DNA from: PWPR01 sp046542315
GTDB lineage: Bacteria > Bacillota > UBA994 > PWPR01
Assembly (NCBI GenBank): GCA_046542315.1
Contig: JBKHBO010000006.1
Coordinates: 1-48,604 of the forward strand
Direction of reading: 5' to 3'
Length of the DNA: 48,604 nt
Part shown: positions 25,407-32,328 of the stretch, piece by piece
Position numbering within the stretch: position 1 is the first letter of the stretch
How the letters are laid out: each line of letters opens with the position of its first letter
Notes under the pieces: model-generated
Told to the model about the DNA's origin: nothing
The model's input: only the letters and a program-made list of their open reading frames with translations
Databases searched by the model: none
Program-made: the position numbers and the translations under genes

Positions 25407-25439
25407 TTTTAGGAAGAGTGATTTCGCTCTTCCTAAAAA
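25407..25439 (+). terminator. Long hairpin between transketolase and the AroM-like gene
   Basis: TTTTAGGAAGAG pairs with CTCTTCCTAAAA (core 25411-25418 / 25427-25434, closed by a G-U and a G-C pair, ATTT loop). A-rich sequence follows on the + strand instead of T, so termination may be weak; the flanking T/A runs extend the stem. Confidence 0.45.
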
Positions 25440-25461
25440 AATATATAGAGGGAGGAATACT

Positions 25462-26121
25462 ATGAGAAAAATTGGAGCAGTGACAATAGGACAATCTCCC
25501 AGAAAAGATGTGACCAAAGACATCTTACCTTTACTTAAAGATATTGAAATTGTTGAATGCGGAGCTTTAGATAACTACACTTATGAAGAAGTTGTAGAGA
25601 AGTTTCAGCCCACTAACAATAATATTTTTGTTTCTATAATGAGAGATGGTATGCAAGTTTCTTTAGATAAAGACAAACTGATAATTGAGTTGAACAATTG
25701 TATTAAAATACTAGAGAATAGAGGCTGTGAAATTATTATGGTCTTTTGTACTGGTAAGATTAATAACCTAGAATCAAATGTCACACTTTTACAACCAAAT
25801 TTGATCATGAAAAAAATCATACCTGAAATAGCTCTTAATACAAAAATAGCAATTGTTGTCCCAGATGTGAAACAAATAAAGTATATCAAAAAACAGTGGG
25901 ACCACACTGGCTTAGACATCACTTTTTTTGCATCATCTCCTTATGATAGTGTAAAAAATATTAAGCATTTGTCTCAAAAAATTAAAAATCAAGGATTTGG
26001 TCTGGTCTATTTAGATTGTATAGGGTATAGTAAAAAAATGCAGGAGATAGTAAGTCAAACAACTTCTTTGCCTGTTTTACTCCCAAGGACAATTTTAGCA
26101 GAGGTAGCAAGTTTAATATAA
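25462..26121 (+). CDS. AroM family protein
   Basis: A 219-residue protein of the AroM family. Marks are the N-terminal 'IGAVTIGQSPRKDVTKDI' and 'ECGALDNYTYEEV', 'RDGMQVSL', 'IMVFCTG' and 'LLPRTILAEV' near the end. AroM of E. coli sits with aroL but has no proven function; the fold is related to Asp/Glu racemases. No Cys pair typical of racemases is obvious apart from Cys in 'VFCTG' and 'LDCIGYS', which are placed as racemase catalytic Cys would be. Start ATG 25462 follows GGGAGG. Neighbours give no clear clue. Confidence 0.8.
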   Translation: MRKIGAVTIGQSPRKDVTKDILPLLKDIEIVECGALDNYTYEEVVEKFQPTNNNIFVSIMRDGMQVSLDKDKLIIELNNCIKILENRGCEIIMVFCTGKINNLESNVTLLQPNLIMKKIIPEIALNTKIAIVVPDVKQIKYIKKQWDHTGLDITFFASSPYDSVKNIKHLSQKIKNQGFGLVYLDCIGYSKKMQEIVSQTTSLPVLLPRTILAEVASLI

Positions 26122-26135
26122 AAGAAGGATAAAGA

Positions 26136-26954
26136 GTGATATGTATGCTAAGAAATAAAACATTATTTATTGACTGTGATGATACCTTAATAATGCATGA
26201 TTTAGATGTCAGTTGTATTCCAGAAAGTAGTTATAAAGCTATAGATTTACTAAAAGCTAACGGACATAGATTAATCCTAGCTACAGGCAGATCTAATTTT
26301 CAAGTGGAAGGGATTATGAAAGAACTAGATATTAAGGATGCAATACTGTTTAATGGGACCTTAGTTATTGCCAAAGAAAAGACTATTTATGATAACCCAA
26401 TTGGAAATGGCGAATTGAATATTATTGTTCAAGAATTACTTAAAAATGGAAACTCTGTATATGCTGTAGATAAAGAGTATCAATATATTAAAGATCCAAA
26501 AGACATAATCATGAGGTTTATTACTGAAAGAATGAGGCCTGGACATAAAAATTATGATGACTCATATATAAGAAAGATAAAACAAATTGACGAGAAACCA
26601 AGAAAATATTACTTTTTTATGTCTTTGGACAAGAATCATATTATAAAAAATTTAACAGACGTTCTAGAGAATCTACAGGTAAATAACTGGGAAGATAATG
26701 TGATTGATATATCTAATGTAGGTGTTAATAAATACTCTGGAATTCAGGTTATGCAAGATTACTATAATATTAATAAAAATGATATCTATGCGTTTGGTGA
26801 TGGATATAATGACATTGAAATGATAAAGAATGTTAAGCACGGTATAATGATGGGTAACAGTCCAAAAGAGCTTCAAAAACACGCAACTTATGTAGCTCCA
26901 AACATAGAAGATGATGGGTTTTTCAAAGCATGTCAAGAATTCAAATTAATATAG
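26136..26954 (+). CDS. HAD superfamily (Cof-type) phosphatase
   Basis: A 272-residue haloacid dehalogenase-type hydrolase of the Cof subfamily. Motif I 'DCDDTL' carries the catalytic Asp, 'ILATGRSNFQ' is motif II, 'YSGIQVM' holds the motif III lysine-like position but with Ser-Gly in place of the usual Lys-Gly, and 'AFGDGYNDIEMI' is motif IV. Members dephosphorylate sugar phosphates, FMN or PLP. Start GTG 26136 has AGAAGG at spacing 7; ATG 26145 is an alternative removing three residues. It is 14 bases after the AroM-like gene. Substrate unknown. Confidence 0.85.
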   Translation: MICMLRNKTLFIDCDDTLIMHDLDVSCIPESSYKAIDLLKANGHRLILATGRSNFQVEGIMKELDIKDAILFNGTLVIAKEKTIYDNPIGNGELNIIVQELLKNGNSVYAVDKEYQYIKDPKDIIMRFITERMRPGHKNYDDSYIRKIKQIDEKPRKYYFFMSLDKNHIIKNLTDVLENLQVNNWEDNVIDISNVGVNKYSGIQVMQDYYNINKNDIYAFGDGYNDIEMIKNVKHGIMMGNSPKELQKHATYVAPNIEDDGFFKACQEFKLI

Positions 26955-26983
26955 TTGATTAAATCCACTAGATAATATAGAAT
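26955..26983 (+). promoter_or_regulatory. Sigma-A promoter for tRNA-Arg
   Basis: TTGATT (26955-26960), exact 17-base spacer, TAGAAT (26978-26983). The predicted start lies about 17 bases before the tRNA. Confidence 0.6.
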
Positions 26984-27006
26984 TAAAATGTTGCAAAATA
27001 ATATAT

Positions 27007-27082
27007 GCACCTGTAGCTCAGGGGATAGAGCAGTGGTTTCCTAAACCGCGTGTCGGAGGTTCGAGTCCTCCCAGGTGTGCCA
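27007..27082 (+). tRNA. tRNA-Arg (anticodon CCT)
   Basis: A complete cloverleaf with encoded CCA. Acceptor GCACCTG pairs with CAGGTGT (first pair G-U), discriminator G, anticodon stem GTGGT / ACCGC, loop TTCCTAA with anticodon CCT, T stem GGAGG / CCTCC with TTCGAGT loop. Reads AGG, a codon well used in this AT-rich genome. Confidence 0.97.
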
Positions 27083-27087
27083 TTAGT

Positions 27088-27119
27088 AAAAGACAGCTTC
27101 GTTATGAATCTGTCTTTTT
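27088..27119 (+). terminator. Terminator after tRNA-Arg
   Basis: AAAAGACAG (27088-27096) pairs with CTGTCTTTT (27110-27118), ending in a T run. Confidence 0.8.
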
Positions 27120-27142
27120 GTATAATTATCTTTTGATAGTAA

Positions 27143-27171
27143 TTGTTAAAATAGAAATTTAATTGTATTAT
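27143..27171 (+). promoter_or_regulatory. Sigma-A promoter for the tRNA adenosine deaminase gene
   Basis: TTGTTA (27143-27148), 17-base spacer, TATTAT (27166-27171), about 28 bases before the start codon. Confidence 0.5.
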
Positions 27172-27199
27172 TAATAAGATAAGAAGAAGGTGCTTCTCT

Positions 27200-27670
27200 A
27201 TGATAATTAGTGAAAAAGAAAAAGAAAAACATGAGCTCTTTATGAAAGAGGCATATCTACAAGCGGAGAAAGCTCAGCTGATGGGAGAAGTCCCAGTAGG
27301 TGCTGTTGTGGTCTATGAAGACAAAATAATTTTAAGAACTCACAATCTTGTTGAAATAAACAGTGATCCAACAGCTCACGCAGAAATCTTAGCCTTAAAA
27401 GAATCAGGTAAAAGCTTAGGTGCGAATAAATTGACAGAAATCCAGCTCTATGTTACACTAGAGCCCTGTGCTATGTGCGCAGGAGCAATTTTGCAAGCTC
27501 GCATTCAGAGATTGATTTTTGGAGCTTATGATGATAAACTAGGAGCAGTTGGCTCTTTGTATGATGTTATAAGAAATCCAGCATATAATACCGATATAGA
27601 AGTTATTGGAGGCATCTTGCAAAACGAGTGCTCAGCTTTATTAAAATCGTTCTTTAGCAAGAAAAGATAA
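27200..27670 (+). CDS. tadA: tRNA-specific adenosine deaminase
   Basis: A 156-residue zinc deaminase that converts A34 to inosine in tRNA-Arg(ACG). The His-Ala-Glu zinc/catalytic motif 'AHAEI' and the second 'PCAMC' zinc motif are intact, and 'GEVPVGAVVV' marks the N-terminus. Start ATG 27200 follows GAAGGTG. In Bacillus the same gene (yaaJ) also lies next to a tRNA-Ser and the SRP RNA gene, so this is a conserved neighbourhood. Not to be confused with the pilus ATPase called TadA elsewhere in this window. Confidence 0.95.
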   Translation: MIISEKEKEKHELFMKEAYLQAEKAQLMGEVPVGAVVVYEDKIILRTHNLVEINSDPTAHAEILALKESGKSLGANKLTEIQLYVTLEPCAMCAGAILQARIQRLIFGAYDDKLGAVGSLYDVIRNPAYNTDIEVIGGILQNECSALLKSFFSKKR

Positions 27671-27671
27671 A

Positions 27672-27761
27672 GGAGAGATGGCTGAGTGGTCGAAGGCGCT
27701 CGCTTGGAAAGCGAGTGAACGTTTACGCGTTCCGCGGGTTCGAATCCCGCTCTCTCCGCCA
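27672..27761 (+). tRNA. tRNA-Ser (anticodon GGA)
   Basis: Acceptor GGAGAGA / TCTCTCC, discriminator G and encoded CCA. Anticodon stem CTCGC / GCGAG with loop TTGGAAA (anticodon GGA), and the long variable arm expected of serine tRNA (TGAACG...CGTTCCG). It starts one base after the tadA stop codon region and is probably processed from the same transcript. Confidence 0.97.
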
Positions 27762-27779
27762 AGAATTGAATAGAATTTT

Positions 27780-28048
27780 GCCGTGCTAGATGGGGAACTA
27801 GCGGTGCCCTGTACCTGCAACCCGCTACAGCAGGATCGAAAGCTTATCATGAGGCAAGTATCTGTTAGGTTTGCCCTAAGCAAGTGGTGATGACAGCTGA
27901 GTCCGACGCAATAAGACTCTGTGAACCTCGTCAGGTCTGGGAAGAAGCAGCGATAAGCAGATACTCTTATGTGCCGTTGGGTAGCTTAGCTCGAGCTAAC
28001 TACTTAGGTAGCACTAGGGGATATTTGTCGAAGATAAGGCACGGCTTT
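27780..28048 (+). ncRNA. ffs: Signal recognition particle RNA (long form with Alu domain)
   Basis: About 266 nt, closed by GCCGTGC (27780-27786) with GCACGGC (28039-28045). The 5' Alu-like part 'GGGGAACTAGCGGTGCCCTGTACC' and the S-domain core 'GTGAACCTCGTCAGGTC' / 'GAAGCAGC' are clear. The apical tetraloop is GGGA (27939-27942), a GNRA variant of the usual GGAA. Size matches the Bacillus scRNA. It pairs with Ffh to target nascent membrane and secreted proteins. It lies downstream of tadA and tRNA-Ser. Confidence 0.95.
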
Positions 28049-28050
28049 AA

Positions 28051-28090
28051 ATTTAAGAAAGTCCATCATTATACGATGGACTTTCTAAAT
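28051..28090. terminator. Bidirectional terminator between SRP RNA and lplA
   Basis: A 12-bp stem AGAAAGTCCATC / GATGGACTTTCT (28056-28067 / 28075-28086), flanked by further AT pairs. It lies between the convergent SRP RNA and lipoate ligase genes and can serve both strands. Confidence 0.75.
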
Positions 28091-28091
28091 T

Positions 28092-29066
28092 TTAAAACAT
28101 TTCTTTAATAAAATCTTCTAACGGAACTCCAGCCAGGTAGCTAGAAAACTCTATATTATCTAAAATTTTAACAATGTTTTCTTTATTATAAGGAGTATTC
28201 ACTAAAGCTCCTTCAATATCAGAAATATCTCTTACTCCGAAAAAATCGCCATGTAGTTTAATTCTTTCTATATGACCATCTTTCACGTCAATATAGTACT
28301 CTATTATTCCACCAGGAAATTTTACTTCATTTTCAAAGCTAGCTTTAGGAGACTTGCCATAATTCCACTCCCATGTGCCATATTTTGTATCTACTAATTC
28401 CTGGATTTTTTTAACCTCTTCGTTACTAAAGGTGTATCTTTCTTCTATATCATTTAACTTTATAATATATTCTGATAGCACTTCAATAAATTCTTCAATA
28501 GTTAAAGGCTTTTCTATATGGTCATTAATTGTAGTGATCCTGCTTTTAACAGACTTAACAGACTTATCCTTGAATTTTAATTCTTTAACTTTTAAAGCAT
28601 TGGTTACATCAGACAAATTTGAAGATAACAAAAGAGTACCGTGATGTAGCATTTTATTTTTATGATGATATTGAGCATTTCCAGAAAACTTCTTTCCCTT
28701 TATGGTCAAATCATTTCTTCCAGAAAATTTAGCATCTACTCCCAATTCTTGTAAAGCTTCTATAATTGGTTTGGTAAAATCCTTGAAGTTGAGTTTTTCC
28801 TCACCACTTGTTATAAAACAAAAGTTTAGGTTACCTAAATCATGAAAAACAGCACCTCCGCCAGATCTTCTTCTAACAACAGGTATATTATGTGAGTCTA
28901 CATAATCTTTATTTATCTCAGAATGAGCATTTTGATTTTTACCTATAATAATACTTTTATCGTTGCGATACAAATAAAAGATATCTTCTGTGAAATTATT
29001 CATTAAGAACTCTTCAGTAGCTATGTTGAAATAGGGGTTGTGTGTTTGGCTTAAAATGTATATCAT
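28092..29066 (-). CDS. lplA: Lipoate-protein ligase A
   Basis: A 324-residue enzyme that attaches lipoate via lipoyl-AMP. Motifs: 'RRRSGGGAVFHDLGNLNFCF' near residue 68, 'SGRNDLTIKGKKFSGNAQYHHKNKMLHHGTLL' region with the catalytic lysine, and a C-terminal accessory domain (~240-324). Start ATG at 29064-29066 has AAGGAG upstream on the minus strand, with a clear promoter. It is divergent from gcvT and the lipoyl protein GcvH lies ~1.5 kb away, so it most likely lipoylates GcvH. It is the only minus-strand gene in the window. Confidence 0.95.
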   Translation of the reverse strand: MIYILSQTHNPYFNIATEEFLMNNFTEDIFYLYRNDKSIIIGKNQNAHSEINKDYVDSHNIPVVRRRSGGGAVFHDLGNLNFCFITSGEEKLNFKDFTKPIIEALQELGVDAKFSGRNDLTIKGKKFSGNAQYHHKNKMLHHGTLLLSSNLSDVTNALKVKELKFKDKSVKSVKSRITTINDHIEKPLTIEEFIEVLSEYIIKLNDIEERYTFSNEEVKKIQELVDTKYGTWEWNYGKSPKASFENEVKFPGGIIEYYIDVKDGHIERIKLHGDFFGVRDISDIEGALVNTPYNKENIVKILDNIEFSSYLAGVPLEDFIKEMF

Positions 29067-29095
29067 TTATCTTCTCCTTTCAGGCTATTATTTAG

Positions 29096-29124
29096 AGTAT
29101 ATATCGTAATAATATAAAATGCAA
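29096..29124 (-). promoter_or_regulatory. Sigma-A promoter for lplA
   Basis: On the minus strand: TTGCAT (29124-29119), 17-base spacer, TATACT (29101-29096). Confidence 0.55.
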
Positions 29125-29174
29125 TTACACTTATAATTATTGGGTATTACTTAGGTAAAGGACGTAAAACAATC

Positions 29175-29203
29175 TTGATTTGTACTCATATCAATAGTAT
29201 AAT
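29175..29203 (+). promoter_or_regulatory. Sigma-A promoter for the glycine cleavage operon
   Basis: TTGATT (29175-29180), 17-base spacer, TATAAT (29198-29203), predicting a transcript start near 29210 and a ~233-nt leader before gcvT. Confidence 0.65.
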
Positions 29204-29209
29204 TATCTA

Positions 29210-29442
29210 TGAAGAATGTTATGACTTTAATAAATATGATAGCATTTTTAAGTTAGTATTTTCACAAAAATATGTTGATTTTGTTTGGAAATATGCATAG
29301 ATTTTGTTTGAAGGTGAGTAATGTTGCATATTTTGTAATGTTGAGAAGTGTTTTCTAAGGATGAGTATTTCTTAGTGTCAGACAGAATAGCATCGCTATT
29401 CTGTCTTTTTCTCATAATGTGTAAGAGAAAGGAAGAAGTGTT
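29210..29442 (+). promoter_or_regulatory. gcv operon 5' leader with internal terminator; no known riboswitch
   Basis: The stretch between promoter and gcvT holds no plausible gene. Seen in it: two copies of GATTTTGTTTG (29277-29287 and 29300-29310), an inverted repeat AAATATGCA / TGCATATTT (29289-29297 / 29325-29333) enclosing 27 nt, a small stem CTAAG / CTTAG (29355-29359 / 29371-29375), and the terminator at 29380. A glycine riboswitch is expected at this operon in Firmicutes but its conserved core is not present. It may be an attenuator of another kind. Confidence 0.45.
29380..29411 (+). terminator. Intrinsic terminator in the gcv leader
   Basis: A perfect 12-bp stem AGACAGAATAGC / GCTATTCTGTCT (29380-29391 / 29395-29406) with a 3-nt loop is followed by TTTTC. 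It lies 32 bases upstream of gcvT and downstream of the best promoter, so it should cut off the operon unless antitermination occurs. Confidence 0.85.
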
Positions 29443-30543
29443 ATGGCAACTAAAAGAACACCGTTATTTAACAAGCATCAAGAAAACAAAGCCAAGTTTA
29501 CTGACTTTGGTGGGTGGGAAATGCCACTTGAGTATACAGGAATCTTGGATGAGCATCATGCAGTAAGAAATGAAGCAGGAATGTTTGATGTAAGTCATAT
29601 GGGAGAATTCGAAGTTTATGGAGAGGAAGCAACAAAGTTTTTGCAGCATTTGTTGACAAATGATGTAGAAGATTTATCTAATTATGGTATAGTATATACT
29701 TTTATGTGCTATGAAGATGGTGGAGTTGTTGATGATTTGCTTGCATACAAGTATAATTCAGAAAAGTATTTGCTTGTAGTTAATGCTGGGAATATCGAAA
29801 AAGATTTTGATTGGGTTAAAAAACACAGCGAGAATTTTAATGTGACAGTAAATAATTCTTCGAATGAAGTCGCTGAAGTTGCAGTTCAAGGGCCTAAGGC
29901 GCAGGAGATAGTTCAAAAGTTAACTGACTATGATTTAGATGATATCAAATTTTTTACTTTTGCTGATGATGTTGTGATTGCTGGAGTTAATACTTTAATT
30001 TCTCGAACAGGATACACTGGTGAAGATGGCTTTGAAATTTATACAAAAAATGAAGATATCGAGAAATTATTTGACGAGATTATCAGAGTTGGCGAGCCCG
30101 AAGGACTCAAACTAGCTGGTTTAGGAGCTAGGGATACTTTGAGATTTGAGGCGACTCTACCTCTATACGGCCAAGAGATTTCTAAAGATATTACTCCTTT
30201 AGAAGCTGGTTTAGGCTATTTTGTTGAGCTAGATAAAGAATTTATTGGGCAAAAAGCACTAACTAAACAAAAAGAAGAAGGGCTAAAGCGCAAGAGCGTA
30301 GGTTTTGAGGTTTTAGGTCGAGGTTTAGCGAGAACAGGAGCAAAAGTCTTAAATAATGAAGGAGAAGAGATTGGATTTGTAACAACAGGATACATATCTC
30401 CAACATTAGGTAAAGCTATAGGGCTTGCAATTGTGGATAGTAACTACACAAAAAGAGGAACAGAACTAACTTTACAGGTAAGAAGAAGAGAAATTCCTGC
30501 TAAGGTAATTAGTAGAAGGTTCCTTAAAAAGAAGAAAAAATAA
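29443..30543 (+). CDS. gcvT: Aminomethyltransferase (glycine cleavage T protein)
   Basis: A 366-residue T protein that moves the methylene group from aminomethyl-lipoyl-GcvH to tetrahydrofolate, releasing ammonia. Marks: 'LFNKHQENKAKFTDFGGWEMPLEY' at the start (quoted in part), 'FDVSHMGEFEV', 'TGYTGEDGFEIY', 'LAGLGARDTLRFEA.LPLYGQE' and the C-terminal 'GYISPTLGKAIGLA'. Start ATG 29443 follows AAAGGAAGAAG. First gene of the gcv operon, 19 bases before gcvH. Confidence 0.97.
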   Translation: MATKRTPLFNKHQENKAKFTDFGGWEMPLEYTGILDEHHAVRNEAGMFDVSHMGEFEVYGEEATKFLQHLLTNDVEDLSNYGIVYTFMCYEDGGVVDDLLAYKYNSEKYLLVVNAGNIEKDFDWVKKHSENFNVTVNNSSNEVAEVAVQGPKAQEIVQKLTDYDLDDIKFFTFADDVVIAGVNTLISRTGYTGEDGFEIYTKNEDIEKLFDEIIRVGEPEGLKLAGLGARDTLRFEATLPLYGQEISKDITPLEAGLGYFVELDKEFIGQKALTKQKEEGLKRKSVGFEVLGRGLARTGAKVLNNEGEEIGFVTTGYISPTLGKAIGLAIVDSNYTKRGTELTLQVRRREIPAKVISRRFLKKKKK

Positions 30544-30562
30544 ATTTTACAGGAGGATTATA

Positions 30563-30943
30563 ATGAAAGTAGTTGAAGGTTTACTTTATTCAAAAGAGCA
30601 TGAGTGGGTTAAGGTCGAAGGTAATACAGCAACAATGGGGATTACAGATTTTGCACAAGATCAACTAGGAGACATTGTATTTGTTGAACTACCAATGGAA
30701 GATGATGAATTTTCTAAAGACGATGTATTTGGTGTCATTGAGTCAGTGAAAGCAGCTTCTGATATTTTTATGCCAGTTTCTGGTGTTATCTTGGAAGCTA
30801 ACTTGGACCTTGAAGATGCTCCAGAAGAGGTTAATGAAAAACCTTATGAGAGCTGGATGGTTAAAGTTGAATTAGCTGACGAAAGTGAATTAGAAGAACT
30901 AATGGACGCTGAAGCATATAAGAAATTTTGCGAAAGTCTTTAA
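30563..30943 (+). CDS. gcvH: Glycine cleavage system H protein
   Basis: A 126-residue lipoyl carrier. The lipoylated lysine is K63 in 'IESVKAASD', inside the typical beta-barrel ('YSKEHEWVKVEGN', 'GITDFAQDQLGDIVFVELP', 'NEKPYESWMVKV'). It shuttles the aminomethyl arm between the P, T and L proteins. Start ATG 30563 follows AGGAGG. Lipoate must be added by an enzyme such as the LplA encoded just upstream on the other strand. No gcvL (lipoamide dehydrogenase) gene is in the window. Confidence 0.98.
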   Translation: MKVVEGLLYSKEHEWVKVEGNTATMGITDFAQDQLGDIVFVELPMEDDEFSKDDVFGVIESVKAASDIFMPVSGVILEANLDLEDAPEEVNEKPYESWMVKVELADESELEELMDAEAYKKFCESL

Positions 30944-30978
30944 TTAAAGAAAATTTATCATAGAACGGAGATGTAACT

Positions 30979-32328
30979 ATGCATCCATATCTACCACATA
31001 CAGATCAAGAAATAAAAGAAATGTTGGCGGAAATTGGAGTTAATTCAATTGAAGAATTGTTTAGAGATATACCAAAGGAATTAAGACTTGATAGGGAGTT
31101 AAATATTGATGATACAAAATCAGAAATTGAACTGAGAAAAATATTTAATGACTTAGTATCAAGAAATACATGTACGAACAGTTTAGTTTGCTTTTTAGGA
31201 GCAGGTGCTTATGATCATTACATTCCAAGTGTCGTAGATTTTCTTTCATCTAGATCAGAGTTCTATACAGCTTATACACCTTATCAACCTGAGATGAGTC
31301 AAGGAACATTACAAGTTATGTTTGAGTATCAATCAATGATAGCAGAACTAACTGGCATGGATGTTTCTAATGCTTCTCTTTATGATGGAGCTTCGGCTTG
31401 TGCTGAAGCTATGTATATGGCTAATGCTACTAGTAGAAAAGAAAAAATGCTTGTTTCAAAGGCAATCCATCCAAATACAATGAAAGTATTAAAAACCTAT
31501 GCTGATGCAAAAGATTTAGAGATTGTAGAAGTTGGTATTAAAGATGGGCAAACCGATTATGATAAACTAGAAGGAATGGTTGACAAAGAAACAGCAGCTG
31601 TAATTATTCAAAGCCCAAATTTCTTTGGAGTAATTGAAGATATCGAAAGGGTTGAACCTATAGCTCATAAAGAGAAGAGAACTCTTTTAATACAAGTTGC
31701 TGATCCTTTATCACTTGCAGTCTTGAAATCTCCTGGAGATATGGGAGTTGATATAGCAGTTGGTGATGGTCAGGTATTTGGTATTCCGTTAAGTTTTGGC
31801 GGCCCATATTTAGGATACATTGCAGTTAAGAGAAAGCTCATGAGAAAACTTCCTGGAAGAATCGCTGGTCAAACGGAAGACACTGAAGGTAAAAGGGGAT
31901 TTGTTCTTACATTGCAAGCTAGAGAGCAGCATATAAGAAGACACAGAGCAACTTCTAATATAACCTCTAATCAAGCATTAATGGCTACACGAGCAACAAT
32001 CTATTTATCAACATTAGGAAAAGAAGGTCTTAAAGAAGTAGCAACTCAAACAGCTAAAAAAGCAGCATATACTGCAAGGGAACTTGTAAAGACAGGCAAG
32101 TATGAAATGAAATTTGATAAGCCTTTCTTTAGAGAATTTGTAGTTACTACAGAATGTGATATTAAAAAGGTAAATGAAAACTTACTTAATAAAGGAATAC
32201 TAGGTGGATATGAGTTGAAACAAAGCTTCTCAGATCTTAATAATGCTTTGATGATAAGTGTCACTGAAAAGAGAACTAAAGCAGAAATCGATATGTTAGT
32301 TAGAGAGATGGGTGAATGCCATGTTTAG
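30979..32328 (+). CDS. gcvPA: Glycine dehydrogenase (decarboxylating) subunit 1
   Basis: A 449-residue alpha subunit of the split P protein. Marks: 'YLPHTDQEIKEML', 'FLGAGAYDHYIPS', 'YTPYQPEMSQGTLQ', 'SLYDGASA.AEA', and 'SFGGPYLGY'. With subunit 2 it decarboxylates glycine and passes the aminomethyl group to GcvH. The split arrangement is usual in Firmicutes. Start ATG 30979 follows ACGGAGATG. It overlaps gcvPB by 8 bases. Confidence 0.97.
   Translation: MHPYLPHTDQEIKEMLAEIGVNSIEELFRDIPKELRLDRELNIDDTKSEIELRKIFNDLVSRNTCTNSLVCFLGAGAYDHYIPSVVDFLSSRSEFYTAYTPYQPEMSQGTLQVMFEYQSMIAELTGMDVSNASLYDGASACAEAMYMANATSRKEKMLVSKAIHPNTMKVLKTYADAKDLEIVEVGIKDGQTDYDKLEGMVDKETAAVIIQSPNFFGVIEDIERVEPIAHKEKRTLLIQVADPLSLAVLKSPGDMGVDIAVGDGQVFGIPLSFGGPYLGYIAVKRKLMRKLPGRIAGQTEDTEGKRGFVLTLQAREQHIRRHRATSNITSNQALMATRATIYLSTLGKEGLKEVATQTAKKAAYTARELVKTGKYEMKFDKPFFREFVVTTECDIKKVNENLLNKGILGGYELKQSFSDLNNALMISVTEKRTKAEIDMLVREMGECHV

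Noticed and set aside
27526..27883. Two minus-strand reading frames of 78 and 80 residues containing 'AERAGFEP' and 'GESGIRTRGT'
   Set aside because: They are read through the tRNA-Ser gene and the SRP RNA start. These phrases are the well-known false translation of the serine tRNA and not real proteins.
27884..28108. A 74-residue plus-strand frame
   Set aside because: It lies inside the SRP RNA and its terminator, with no ribosome binding site or family resemblance.
29277..29310. GATTTTGTTTG pair considered as a CRISPR-like repeat
   Set aside because: Only two short copies with a 12-base gap, no array and no cas genes; treated as part of the gcv leader.
29210..29442. Glycine riboswitch or T-box ahead of gcvT
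   Set aside because: The conserved glycine aptamer segments and the T-box AGGGTGG core are absent, so neither was called; only an unassigned leader is reported.
29348..29566. A 72-residue frame overlapping the gcvT start
   Set aside because: It is in another frame of the gcvT leader and coding start, runs over the terminator and has no ribosome binding site.
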